From positions 868,001-932,000 of the forward strand of contig CAVXCI010000003.1 in assembly GCA_963760285.1 (NCBI GenBank): DNA of 64,000 nt. The letters are read 5' to 3'. The notes beneath the pieces are model-generated. The model searched no databases and was not told the origin of the DNA. It worked only from the letters and a program-made list of their open reading frames with translations. Source of the DNA: PALSA-278 sp963760285. Lineage in GTDB: Bacteria; Acidobacteriota; Terriglobia; Acidiferrales; UBA7541. Numbering within the stretch: position 1 is the stretch's first letter; the number at the start of each line of letters is the position of its first letter. Shown piece after piece: positions 25,383 through 33,730 of the stretch. The translations under genes and the position numbers were made by a program.

Positions 25383-26244
25383 AGAAGCTCTGGTCCGAAT
25401 GGAAGGGAAGCCTGATCATCGTGACGCCAGATACGGTGGTTCGCTGGCACCGCGCCGGCTTCCGGATCCATTGGCGATGGATTTCCGGCACGCGGAGGTA
25501 TGTTGGCAGGAAGCGAATCTCCAAAGAGGTACGCAATCTGATCTTTCGCATGGTCGTCGAAAACTCAACCTGGGGTGCGCCTCGAATCCACGGCGAGCTT
25601 CTGATGCTCGGCTTCGATGTCTCCGAACGTACGATCTCCCGATGGATGAGGAAGGCACCGCGCGATCCCGACCTGTGCCAACGATGGCTGACCTTTCTTC
25701 GAAATCACCGCGAAGCCATTGCGGCCATGGATTTTTTACCGTTCCCACAATCACGTTCAGCGTCCTGTACTGCTTCTTCGTCATCAATCACGACCGGAGA
25801 CGTATCCTGCATTTCAACGTCACGCCGCACCCCACAAGCCAGTGGATTACCCAGCAATTGCGGGAGGCGTTTCCGTATGAATTCTCGCCGAACTACCTGA
25901 TCCTGGATCGGGATGGCAAATACGGGTTAGAGGTCCTCGCTGCTATTCGGTCGCTGCAAATCAGGGCAGTCAGAACGTCCTCCAAAAGCCCCTGGCAGAA
26001 TGGCATTGCGGAGCGTTGGGTGGAGAGTTGCCGCCGAGACTTGCTGGATCACGTCATTGCTTTCAACGATGAGCACCTCCAGATGTTGCTCCTAGATTAC
26101 GTTCGGTATTACCACGAGGATCGCACTCACTTGAGCTTGGGCAAAGACACACCGGGTCATAGGCATCGCTACGTGAACCAGGGACCGGTCATCTCGTATT
26201 CGCGGCTCGGTGGATTGCATCACCGCTACGAGCGAGCAGCGTAG
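25383..26244 (+). pseudogene. Integrase-type (rve) transposase, N-truncated and frameshifted
   Basis: It encodes a DDE integrase-core transposase. The helix-turn-helix part (LWSEWKGSLIIVTPDTVVRWHRAGF, STWGAPRIHGELLMLGF) is fused to the epimerase start and lacks about 70 N-terminal residues. At 25732-25738 (TTTTTTA) the frame changes by -1 and continues with FFTVPTITFSVLYCFFV, LDRDGKYG, SPWQNGIAERWVESCRRDLLDH and the terminal LGGLHHRYERAA. First catalytic Asp in AAMDF, second in LDRDGKYG, Glu in AERWVE. Probably dead unless -1 frameshifting occurs. Confidence 0.85.
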
Positions 26245-26549
26245 TTTGTTGCACCCGAAATTTCAGAAGAGCATCTCCCGCAGATGAAATCGCTCGGAAA
26301 GTGTCGCCTCTCGGGTGACGAAAGCAGTCACTTCAATTTCCAGGACAGAATGTTGACGGTTAGCAGCACGCTTGCACCGTGCTCACTTATTCTTTTTTAA
26401 CGCGGATGGAATTATGGCGAGGGACAAGAGATGTAGCGGGTAACCGGAACTTGCCATAGCTGACGGAATTGTGATGGATGTCCGTCACTGACGAGATCTC
26501 GTCAAGAGAATTGTCGAAACGAACGGGCCGCGTTGAGAGGGGTGGAGAT

Positions 26550-27011
26550 TCAGTCCTGGCCTAGAGGGCTGCTGACAGCGCCTTCGCTCTCCACCGTGGG
26601 CGGACGCCTTATGCGAAGCTTCCGCATCCGGTAGACTAGCGATGTTCGTTTCATCCCGAGTCGCTGGGCAGCGCCATTTCGGCCCCCTACTACCCACTTG
26701 CTTGCTTCAAGCGCACGGAGAACATGGTCTCGCTCCAGCTCCTTGAGATCATCCATCGGCTTATACGAGTCTTTGAGAGAGCTGAACTGGTCCAAGTCCG
26801 AAATGGGGGCTCGTAGCACGGAGTGAGGAGAGAGAATCACTGCTCTCTCAATGAAGTTTTGCAGTTCCCGAACGTTTCCCGGCCAGCGGTAGCGCATCAG
26901 TGCATCCATTGTTTCAGACGGGATCTTCTCAATTCTCTTGTTCATCCTTCTGGCGTATTGCTCAGTGAAATGCGAAACGAGCTTCGGAATGTCTTCTGTG
27001 CGTTGTCGCAA
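26550..27011 (-). pseudogene. C-terminal fragment of a sigma-54-dependent activator, cut by an IS
   Basis: Read on the minus strand this is the end of a sigma-54 activator: LRQRTEDIPKLVSHF, YRWPGNVRELQNFIERAVILS, and a Fis-type helix-turn-helix with NGAAQRLGMKRTSLVYRMRKL. The IS left end begins exactly at 27012, replacing the upstream AAA+ part with Walker motifs. The missing N-terminal two thirds is not found elsewhere in the window. Confidence 0.85.
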
Positions 27012-27076
27012 TGACGTGACTGGCATTTTTTGTACCAGCGGGAGTGAGAGAGAATTCACTCAGGAGGGACGCTGGT

Positions 27077-27355
27077 ATGGCCATGAAGAAACACAAGCCG
27101 GAGCAGATCGTTTCGCTGCTGCGGCAGATTGAAGTGGGCATCGCGAATGGGAAGACCACCCCGCAAGCCTGCCGGGAAGTGGAGATCACCGAGCAGACCT
27201 ACTACCGCTGGCGGAAGGAATACGGTGGGCTGAAGCTGGACCAGGCCAAGCGGCTCAAGGACCTGGAGAAGGAAAACACCAAGCTGAAACGTCTGGTGGC
27301 GGAGCTGTCGCTGGAGAAGCAAATTTTGAAGGACGTGGCGGAGGGAAACTTCTAA
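27077..27355 (+). CDS. IS transposase OrfA (copy A)
   Basis: A 92-residue helix-turn-helix subunit: KHKPEQIVSLLRQIEVGIANG, TYYRWRKEYGG and a leucine-zipper-like C-terminus (LKDLEKENTKLKRLVAELSLEKQ). AGGAGGGA lies before ATG 27077. The last codons contain the slippery heptamer GGGAAAC just ahead of the stop, allowing production of an OrfAB fusion. Confidence 0.93.
   Translation: MAMKKHKPEQIVSLLRQIEVGIANGKTTPQACREVEITEQTYYRWRKEYGGLKLDQAKRLKDLEKENTKLKRLVAELSLEKQILKDVAEGNF
27343..27349 (+). promoter_or_regulatory. Putative -1 frameshift site GGGAAAC (copy A)
   Basis: In the OrfA frame the bases read GAG GGA AAC TTC TAA, so G-GGA-AAC is in the phase needed for a -1 slip. After slipping, the frame continues as LLSPERRRCAVEQ into OrfB. 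Copy B keeps the same heptamer (32753-32759, minus strand). Confidence 0.55.
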
Positions 27356-27378
27356 GCCCTGAGCGGCGCCGTTGTGCG

Positions 27379-28221
27379 GTGGAGCAGGCTCGCGCGAAGT
27401 ACGCAGTGAGCGAGCGGCAGGCTTGCCGGCTGCTGGGGCAGGGGCGAGGGACACAACGCTATGAACCGATGGTGCGGACCGATGAAGATGCCTTGACGCG
27501 GTCGATCATCGCCCTGGCCATGAAGTACGGACGCTACGGCTACCGGCGAATTACAGTGGAGTTGGGCAAGGCCGGCTGGGAAGTGAGTCAGGACCGGGTG
27601 CAACGGATCTGGCGGAGGGAAGGGCTGAAAGTGCCGCGGAAACAGCGGCCCAGAAGGCGGTTGTGGCTGAACGATGGGTCCTGCATGCGGCTGCGGCCGG
27701 AGCGGGCGAACCACGTATGGAGCTACGACTTCGTGAGCGCGATGACCCATGACGGGCGAACGCTGCGGATGTTGGTGCTGATCGACGAGTACACGCGGGA
27801 GTGCCTGGCGATTCGGGTGGCGCGGAGGCTGGGGAGTTACGAGGTGATCGAAACGCTGGCGGATGTGATGCTGTGGCGGGGAATCCCGGAACACATTCGC
27901 TCGGATAATGGTCCGGAGTTCGTGGCCAAGGAACTGCGGCGGTGGCTGGCCAATCTGGGGACGGGGCCGTTGTACATCGAACCGGGAAGTCCGTGGGAGA
28001 ACGGGTACTGTGAAAGCTTCAATGGGAAGTTGCGGGACGAATGCCTGAACGGAGAGATTTTTTACTCGCTGAAGGAGGCGCAGATCGTGATCGAGCGGTG
28101 GCGAGTGGAGTACAACACGGAGCGGCCGCACAGCGCGCTGGGCTACAGGCCGCCGGCGCCGGCGGCCTGTAGCCCCCTGGTGCCGCCCAATTCGATTTCG
28201 CAGCCTCGAGCTATGATGTAA
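27379..28221 (+). CDS. IS transposase OrfB (copy A)
   Basis: A 280-residue DDE transposase. VWSYDFV (Asp117), SDNGPEF (Asp176) and WENGYCESFNGKLRDE (Glu212) supply the catalytic triad; GYRRITVEL and SQDRVQRIWRREGLKVP form the HTH_21 region. It is one base back from OrfA and is probably made mainly as an OrfAB fusion. It appears intact. Confidence 0.95.
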   Translation: MEQARAKYAVSERQACRLLGQGRGTQRYEPMVRTDEDALTRSIIALAMKYGRYGYRRITVELGKAGWEVSQDRVQRIWRREGLKVPRKQRPRRRLWLNDGSCMRLRPERANHVWSYDFVSAMTHDGRTLRMLVLIDEYTRECLAIRVARRLGSYEVIETLADVMLWRGIPEHIRSDNGPEFVAKELRRWLANLGTGPLYIEPGSPWENGYCESFNGKLRDECLNGEIFYSLKEAQIVIERWRVEYNTERPHSALGYRPPAPAACSPLVPPNSISQPRAMM

Positions 28222-28261
28222 ACTCTCTCACAGCGCTTGGTACAAAAGATGCATCACCTCA

Positions 28262-28843
28262 AGTTCCCCACGCTCGATCTATCCAACTGAGGACAAGATC
28301 ACCTTCGATTAGGGCCTTTGTAAACTGTAGGCACTCCTTCCAAAGATCACGGATTGTTCTGTGGGAAGGGACTCTGCCACCGCGCTTCGTCAGGAGTGCT
28401 TGTGTCAGGGCATCGGCGTAGTTTGCGCTCAACTGCGTGAGAGAACGCTGGCACGCCCTTGCAAATGCTACACCCGCCCATTCAGGATTTTGTCGTGAAC
28501 CAGGGCGTTCCCTCAATCTCTGCCGCGATTGCCGCAACTCATCAGAGAGAGCAGCTGTTTCCAAGAACTCTCGAATACATTCCCTTTTGATCGTAGACAC
28601 TACCCACGGATCCAGGCCGAGCGGCCCCTTGCTTCGGTTCCGAGCCGAAGGGGGGTCATCTAGTTGCGCGCCTTGCCACTCATAGGCCGCTATGACTTCC
28701 TCAATGGAAGACGGATCGTATGAGTACACTTCACCAGTCTGCAAGTTCACGGTGTGCATCTTCGCTTCAGGCGTGAGCTTGATTGTAAATTGCTTGACGT
28801 CACCGTGTCCGATTTGGGGCTCTCCGTTCTCCTCCACCGTCAT
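28262..28843 (-). pseudogene. Hypothetical protein truncated at its C-terminus by the IS
   Basis: A hydrophilic protein of about 194 residues with an N-terminal part FTIKLTPEAKMHTVNLQTGEVYSYDPSSIEEVI and a helical rest. I do not recognise it. The stop codon TGA (28259-28261) is supplied by the IS right end, so the native C-terminus is lost. The start is placed at 28843, behind a GGGGGAG on the minus strand. Cargo of the region between the two IS copies. Confidence 0.55.
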
Positions 28844-29057
28844 CGCTCCCCCACTCACTCTGGCTGCGCCGACGCAATTGTGCAGGCGTCAAAATGCCAT
28901 TTTGCAGCGGGGCGTTGAGTACGTCAACGCCATCCGACAACACACGGCGGATTCAGACGAACATCAAGATGATTAACTGGACAGTTTCATTGTTGCGTGG
29001 GACACTCCCGACGCATAAGACCGATCACGGCACGCGTGGGAACATAGGAGGTCGAAC

Positions 29058-30317
29058 GTGAAGGGAGCGTTTAATGTTTCTGTGGTCGCCTTCGCAACAA
29101 TAGCGCTTCTGGCCAGCCGCCCCATACAGACACCGGGCCCTCAGGAGTCCATCCTGCACGACTTCTACATCGGCGCGGATGGGAACTACCCATTTTCTAT
29201 TTTGACCTTTGACAGTGGAGGCAACCTCTATGGCACAACTAGCGCGGGCGGCGGTGGTGTTTGCGACCACTGCGGAACTGTATTTAGACTTTCGCGACAA
29301 CTAAACGGCCATTGGAGTGAGAAGGTTCTGTATAGCTTCGGGGGCGCGCCGGCGGATGGAGATACCCCTGTCGCTGGGCTAACTTTTGATAGTGCCGGAA
29401 ATCTCTACGGTATTACCTCGCACGGTGGTGCCGAGGGAGCCGGGACGGTCTTCGAGCTTTCGCCACAGCCCGGCGGCGACTGGTCAGAGAGCGTCCTATA
29501 CAGTTTTCAGAACAACGGCGCTGATGGAGAGGTGCCCCAAGCAAGTTCTGATCTTCGATGGAGTCGGAGATTTATATGCCACAACATTTACGGGGGGTAT
29601 GGCGGATGCAATACTTCGTTTGGTATAGGATGCGGAACCGTCTTTGAGCTTTCTCCTCAGAGCGGCGGCTGGTCAGAGACGGTGCTGCATAGCTTCCAAA
29701 ACAGTCCCGACGGAGCCATCCCTTCATACGGCGGCGGCCTGGTCTTCGACGAGGTTGGAAACATTTACGGCACTACAATAGCGGGTGGCGTGGGTGGAAC
29801 TGTTTTTGAACTCTCCCCGCAGGCGGGGGGAGCGTGGAGCGAGACCATCCTCTACGATTTCGGGGGTGGACCGACCGATGGTGCAGGCCCTTATCAAGGC
29901 CTGATATTTGAGAGCCTCGGGAATCTCTATGGAACTACCTTCGGTGGCGGCGTAGGCGAAGGAACGGTTTTTGAGCTATCCCCGCAATCCAACGGGAGTT
30001 GGACAGAAACAATACTGCACAACTTTCGTGGTGGTCGCACGGACGGAAGCGGTCCGAACGGTGGTTTGATCTTCGACAATGCTGGCAACATGTACGGCAC
30101 AACTGCGGGGGGCGGCAGCAAGCAAGGAGCTGGGGACGGCACTGTTTTTGTACTCCTACGGAAGAAAGCCTGGGCTGAGAGAGTCTTCAGCTTTAATAAG
30201 AGCGACGGGAAAAACCCCTACGCCACAGTGACGATTGACCAGAGAGGCGATCTCTACGGCACCACCGAAGTTGGTGGCACCTTTGGAGCAGGAACTGTTT
30301 TTGAAATCAGACCATGA
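29058..30317 (+). CDS. GloVer tandem-repeat secreted protein
   Basis: A protein of 419 residues. GTG 29058 follows AGGAGG. After a signal peptide come about eight repeats of GNLYGTTxxGG...GTVFELSP...GxWxExxLYxFxGG..DGxxPxxGLIFD, the choice-of-anchor GloVer repeat, which probably forms a beta-propeller-like extracellular domain. Between about 29543 and 29600 the frame is shifted and restored: another frame there reads VLIFDGVGDLYATTFTGG, the expected repeat. One repeat is therefore scrambled by two compensating indels. No C-terminal anchor is visible. Confidence 0.88.
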   Translation: MKGAFNVSVVAFATIALLASRPIQTPGPQESILHDFYIGADGNYPFSILTFDSGGNLYGTTSAGGGGVCDHCGTVFRLSRQLNGHWSEKVLYSFGGAPADGDTPVAGLTFDSAGNLYGITSHGGAEGAGTVFELSPQPGGDWSESVLYSFQNNGADGEVPQASSDLRWSRRFICHNIYGGYGGCNTSFGIGCGTVFELSPQSGGWSETVLHSFQNSPDGAIPSYGGGLVFDEVGNIYGTTIAGGVGGTVFELSPQAGGAWSETILYDFGGGPTDGAGPYQGLIFESLGNLYGTTFGGGVGEGTVFELSPQSNGSWTETILHNFRGGRTDGSGPNGGLIFDNAGNMYGTTAGGGSKQGAGDGTVFVLLRKKAWAERVFSFNKSDGKNPYATVTIDQRGDLYGTTEVGGTFGAGTVFEIRP

Positions 30318-30520
30318 TCGTGCCTTGCCAATGTCCATTAACGCGTATATGGCTTGCAATTCGCTTGCAAGTCCCTCGTTTCCAAGGCGTACAGTAGGCG
30401 ATCGAACGGGCGGCGGTGCAGTCTGCCCGTTAAACACAGTGTGGGCTGACACCGAGCGATCAGGACACATAATCGCGGCATCCGCGCAATCTGACACTCG
30501 GTGCGGTCGCGTGCGGTCAT

Positions 30521-30646
30521 TCAACGAGACGTTTCAGAATGAGCACGCGGTTCCCAAAGCTGCTGGAACAAGCGGACCGTCGCCAGCCCGTGTCCCGCGT
30601 AATGGTTATTCGCATACGCGAACACTTCGACGCCACGAATGACTCC
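30521..30646 (-). pseudogene. DUF72 C-terminal remnant 3
   Basis: On the minus strand this reads GVEVFAYANNHYAGHGLATV and RLFQQLWE, then a stop. It is the conserved end of a DUF72 protein; no upstream part is present. Confidence 0.7.
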
Positions 30647-30793
30647 GTTTGCCATACTCCGCCGATTCTATCCCCATTTCGAATGTCCTGGGGACGGCCC
30701 AAAAGCGCAACATGAATTTCTGTCCTAATTCTCTCAGGCGTTTATGGTCCGAAGTGCCGACAGCAATTCCTCGCCCCCGCTACTGCCCGCTGC

Positions 30794-31309
30794 TTATTTT
30801 GGTTGAGAGTTCTGATCCTGATGCTTCGGAGGCATCACCGATCGTGAAGACACTTTGTAGACGGCAACAGCGAAGGCAATGCAAGTCATCATTACCACGA
30901 ATGAGCACACGAAGAGACCGCTTTGTGTCAGCACTTCTGCTGTCCGTTTGGAAAGAGCGAGGATGAAATAGGCGTCCACGCCCGCCCCACCTGCAAACAA
31001 CAAAAGAAAGAATGCCTTAACGGTAAGCGCCATTTGCGCTGTCGAGAAGAACCCTCTGGTCTTCATCGTTCCCTCAGGCGTCTCGGGGTAGACATAAACT
31101 GCATACTCACTCATGCCAGAATCCAGAACAATCTTGCGAGCCATTTCCCAGTGTTTACGGAAATTGATCGAGGACCGGACTACAAACAGGGAGCCCACGA
31201 AGCTGTAAAGCATATGGAACATGAAGACGATTTGCACAAGCCCCGGCGGGCTCGGGGAAGGCAACTTGTTGAAGAGCGCAAAGCCCCACAGACCTCCAGT
31301 TATCACCAT
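30794..31309 (-). CDS. Hypothetical membrane protein
   Basis: A protein of 171 residues with four likely membrane segments (around ITGGLWGFALF, IVFMFHMLYSFVGSLFVV, ALTVKAFFLLLFAGGAGVDAY and GLFVCSFVVMMTCIAFAVAV) and a hydrophilic middle loop. No family is recognised. The start is uncertain because the first hydrophobic segment begins immediately, so the N-terminus could be incomplete. It lies between the inverted IS copies. Confidence 0.45.
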   Translation of the reverse strand: MVITGGLWGFALFNKLPSPSPPGLVQIVFMFHMLYSFVGSLFVVRSSINFRKHWEMARKIVLDSGMSEYAVYVYPETPEGTMKTRGFFSTAQMALTVKAFFLLLFAGGAGVDAYFILALSKRTAEVLTQSGLFVCSFVVMMTCIAFAVAVYKVSSRSVMPPKHQDQNSQPK

Positions 31310-31597
31310 GAATACCTGAGTGAATGAAAGCAGATTCAGGATTCAAGATGCCTTGCATGGCTCATGTATTCCTTGAATAGCTGAAGGGCTTCTTCGATTT
31401 GCTTTTCGCCATGTGCCATCAACCACCGCCATTTTCCAGAGCGTGAATCGTATAGGGATTCTGACAAAAAGTTCAGCCTCAACCAACCAGAATCCGCTGG
31501 CTTCGCTGAGTTGTGGTTGTGACGCTCGACATTCCTTTCCTTTTGCAGTATCTAAGAACGTCCGGATGAGTCTTCCGGACGTGTGGAAGGCAGGCGA

Positions 31598-31839
31598 ATG
31601 CCACAAGTCGTAATAGAAAACCCGATCTTGAACTCTCCCTTCGAGGAGCCGCAGAGGCATTTTCGTTTCTCCGACGAGGGGATTACGAACGAGGTTGCTG
31701 AAGGGCGGCGCTCCAGTTCGTTTTTCGTCCCCGTTCCAAAGCCTCGCTCCCGCACGAAGTCTCAACTGGCGTTTGAAACTGAATGGACGCAGGAGCGCAT
31801 CCAGGACAACAAGTTCATCAACCAGGTGCGTGAACGGGT
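31598..31839 (+). pseudogene. N-terminus of a BPTD_3080-type restriction/helicase protein, cut by an IS
   Basis: The start MPQVVIENPILNSPFEEPQR followed by HFRFSDEGITNEVAEGRRSS, FFVPVPKP, and FETEWTQERIQDNKFINQVRERV matches the conserved beginning of large type III-like restriction endonuclease/helicase proteins. IS copy B starts at 31840 and removes everything after about 80 codons. The rest, including the helicase motifs, is not in the window. Confidence 0.75.
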
Positions 31840-31879
31840 TGAGGTGATGCATCTTTTGTACCAAGCGCTGTGAGAGAGT

Positions 31880-32722
31880 TTACATCACAGCTCCAGACTG
31901 CGAAATCGAATTAGGCGGCACCAGGGGGCTATAGGCCGCCGGCGCCGGCGGCCTATAGCCCAGCGCACTGTGCGGCCGCTCCGTGTTGTACTCCACTCGC
32001 CACCGCTCGATCACGATCTGCGCCTCCTTCAGCGAGTAAAAGATTTCTCCGTTTAAGCATTCGTCCCGCAGCTTCCCATTGAAACTTTCGCAGTAGCCGT
32101 TCTCCCACGGACTGCCCGGTTCGATGTACAGCGGGCCCGTCCCCAGATTCGCCAGCCACCGCCGCAGTTCCTTGGCCACGAACTCCGGACCATTGTCGGA
32201 GCGAATGTGTTGCGGGATTCCCCGCCACAGCATCACCTCCGCCAGCGTTTCGATCACCTCGTAACTCCCCAGCCGCCGCGCCACGCGGATCGCCAGGCAT
32301 TCCCGTGTGTACTCGTCGATCAGCACCAACATCCGCAGCGTTCTTCCGTCATGCGTCATAGCACTCACGAAGTCATAGCTCCATACCTGGTTCGCCCGCT
32401 CCGGCCGCAGCCGCACGCAGGACCCGTCGTTTAACCACAGCCGTCTTCTCGCCCTTTGTTTGTGCGGCACTTTCAGCCCTTCCCGCCGCCAGATCCGCTG
32501 CACCCGGTCCTGACTCACTTCCCAGCCCGCCTCGCGCAGCTTTACGGTGATTCGCCGGTACCCATAGCGTCCGTAGTCGCTGGCCAGGCGGATGATGTCT
32601 CGCGTCAGCGCATCCTCATCGGTCCGCACCATGGGCTCATAGCGTTGTGTCCCTCGCCCCTGCCCCAGCAGCCGGCAAGCATGCCGCTCACTCACTGCGT
32701 ACCTGGCGCGCACCTGCTCCAC
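31880..32722 (-). CDS. IS transposase OrfB (copy B)
   Basis: A 280-residue DDE transposase with the same catalytic residues as copy A (VWSYDFV, SDNGPEF, SPWENGYCESFNGK). Differences are scattered, for example IIRLASDYGRYGYRRITVKL. The frame is uninterrupted, so the element may still be active. Confidence 0.95.
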   Translation of the reverse strand: MEQVRARYAVSERHACRLLGQGRGTQRYEPMVRTDEDALTRDIIRLASDYGRYGYRRITVKLREAGWEVSQDRVQRIWRREGLKVPHKQRARRRLWLNDGSCVRLRPERANQVWSYDFVSAMTHDGRTLRMLVLIDEYTRECLAIRVARRLGSYEVIETLAEVMLWRGIPQHIRSDNGPEFVAKELRRWLANLGTGPLYIEPGSPWENGYCESFNGKLRDECLNGEIFYSLKEAQIVIERWRVEYNTERPHSALGYRPPAPAAYSPLVPPNSISQSGAVM

Positions 32723-32745
32723 CGCACAACGCCGCCGCTCAGGGC

Positions 32746-33024
32746 TTAGAAGTTTCCCTCCGCCACATCCTTCAGAATTTGCTTCTCCAGCGACAGCTCC
32801 GCCACCAGACGCTTCAGCTTGGTGTTTTCCCTCTCCAGATCCTTGAGCCGCTTGGCCTGGTTCAGCTTCAGGCCGCCATACTCTTTCCGCCAGCGGTAAT
32901 AGGTCTGTACGGTGATCTCCACTTCTCTGCAGGCTTGCGGCGTAGTCTTTCCGTTGGCAATGGCCACTTCAATCTGCCGCAGCAGGAACACGATCTCCTC
33001 CGCCTTGTGTCTCCTGATCGCCAT
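32746..33024 (-). CDS. IS transposase OrfA (copy B)
   Basis: A 92-residue helix-turn-helix/zipper subunit (QTYYRWRKEYGGLKLNQAKR, then a leucine-rich coil). GGAGGGA precedes ATG 33024. It ends with the same GGGAAAC frameshift signal as copy A. Confidence 0.93.
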   Translation of the reverse strand: MAIRRHKAEEIVFLLRQIEVAIANGKTTPQACREVEITVQTYYRWRKEYGGLKLNQAKRLKDLERENTKLKRLVAELSLEKQILKDVAEGNF

Positions 33025-33202
33025 ACCAGCTTCCCTCCTGAGTGAATTCTCTCTCACTCCCGCTGGTACAAACAATGCCAGTCACGTCAACGTTCAGCGA
33101 ACTTGGGCGCGCGATCCTATTGCGCTCCTCGAAGCGAAGGGGACGCCAGAGGTACAGGAAAGCGGCAAGCCTCTTAACTCATTGGAAGGAAAAGAGAAAC
33201 AA

Positions 33203-33292
<90 letters not shown>

Positions 33293-33552
33293 TCGTATTG
33301 GCTGCGTTTAGCGTAGCAGGTTCGCCTATTGGCGGCAAACCGAGCCAGAAAAGCGCAGAGGCACGTTTTAACCAGCGGCAGCTGGGGATGCGCAAACGGT
33401 TTTGTAACGCCGCTCTTTGCAGGCGGCATGCGGGGCGCAAAGGACGGAGATGCAAAACCTTGATTCCAAGGCTGCCGATCAAATGACATCTTCAACAAAA
33501 AGGTCGCGCCTAAGGCGGTAGCGCGGCAGGTCTGCTACACTTTTCCCACGGT

Positions 33553-33627
33553 TCCGGGGTGGTGCAATTGGCAGCACTCCAGACTTTGGATCTGGCTATC
33601 CTGGTTCGAGTCCAGGCCCCGGAGCCA
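33553..33627 (+). tRNA. tRNA-Gln (anticodon TTG)
   Basis: A 75-base tRNA. The acceptor TCCGGGG pairs with CCCCGGA, the anticodon loop reads ACTTTGGAT with anticodon TTG, the T-arm is GGTTCGAGTCC, and CCA is encoded. Confidence 0.95.
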
Positions 33628-33730
33628 CCACAATTTTCCGCGAGAAGAAGCTCCAGGGATTTTCATCCGCGCTTGGCAATGCTTGTCCGCATCAGGATTT
33701 CCCCGGTGGATGCCAGAACACGAAGAAACC

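Larger units (their letters stand above)
27012..28261 (+). mobile_element. IS3-family element, copy A (1250 bp)
   Basis: Ends were set by comparison with copy B. Both share TGACGTGACTGGCATT at the left and GATGCATCACCTCA at the right, then diverge at once. The termini form an imperfect inverted repeat that includes TTTTGTACCA and GTGAGAGAG. The element holds two frames typical of IS3-family transposases, most like the IS407 group. No target-site duplication is visible. Confidence 0.88.
31840..33089 (-). mobile_element. IS3-family element, copy B (1250 bp, inverted)
   Basis: Same length and termini as copy A but in opposite orientation, and clearly diverged (OrfA starts MAIRRHKAEEIVFLL against MAMKKHKPEQIVSLL). 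With copy A it brackets 28262-31839. No target-site duplication is visible at either copy or across the pair. Confidence 0.88.

Noticed and set aside
27004..28266. Target-site duplication around IS copy A
   Set aside because: The bases flanking the left (CGCAA) and right (AGTTC) ends do not match, so none can be claimed.
28860..28900. GACGC...GGCGTC short inverted repeat
   Set aside because: Five to six base pairs with a long loop and no context; expected by chance at this base composition.
31343..31864. Minus-strand open frame of 173 codons
   Set aside because: It runs antisense to the well-conserved N-terminus of the restriction/helicase gene and into the IS end.
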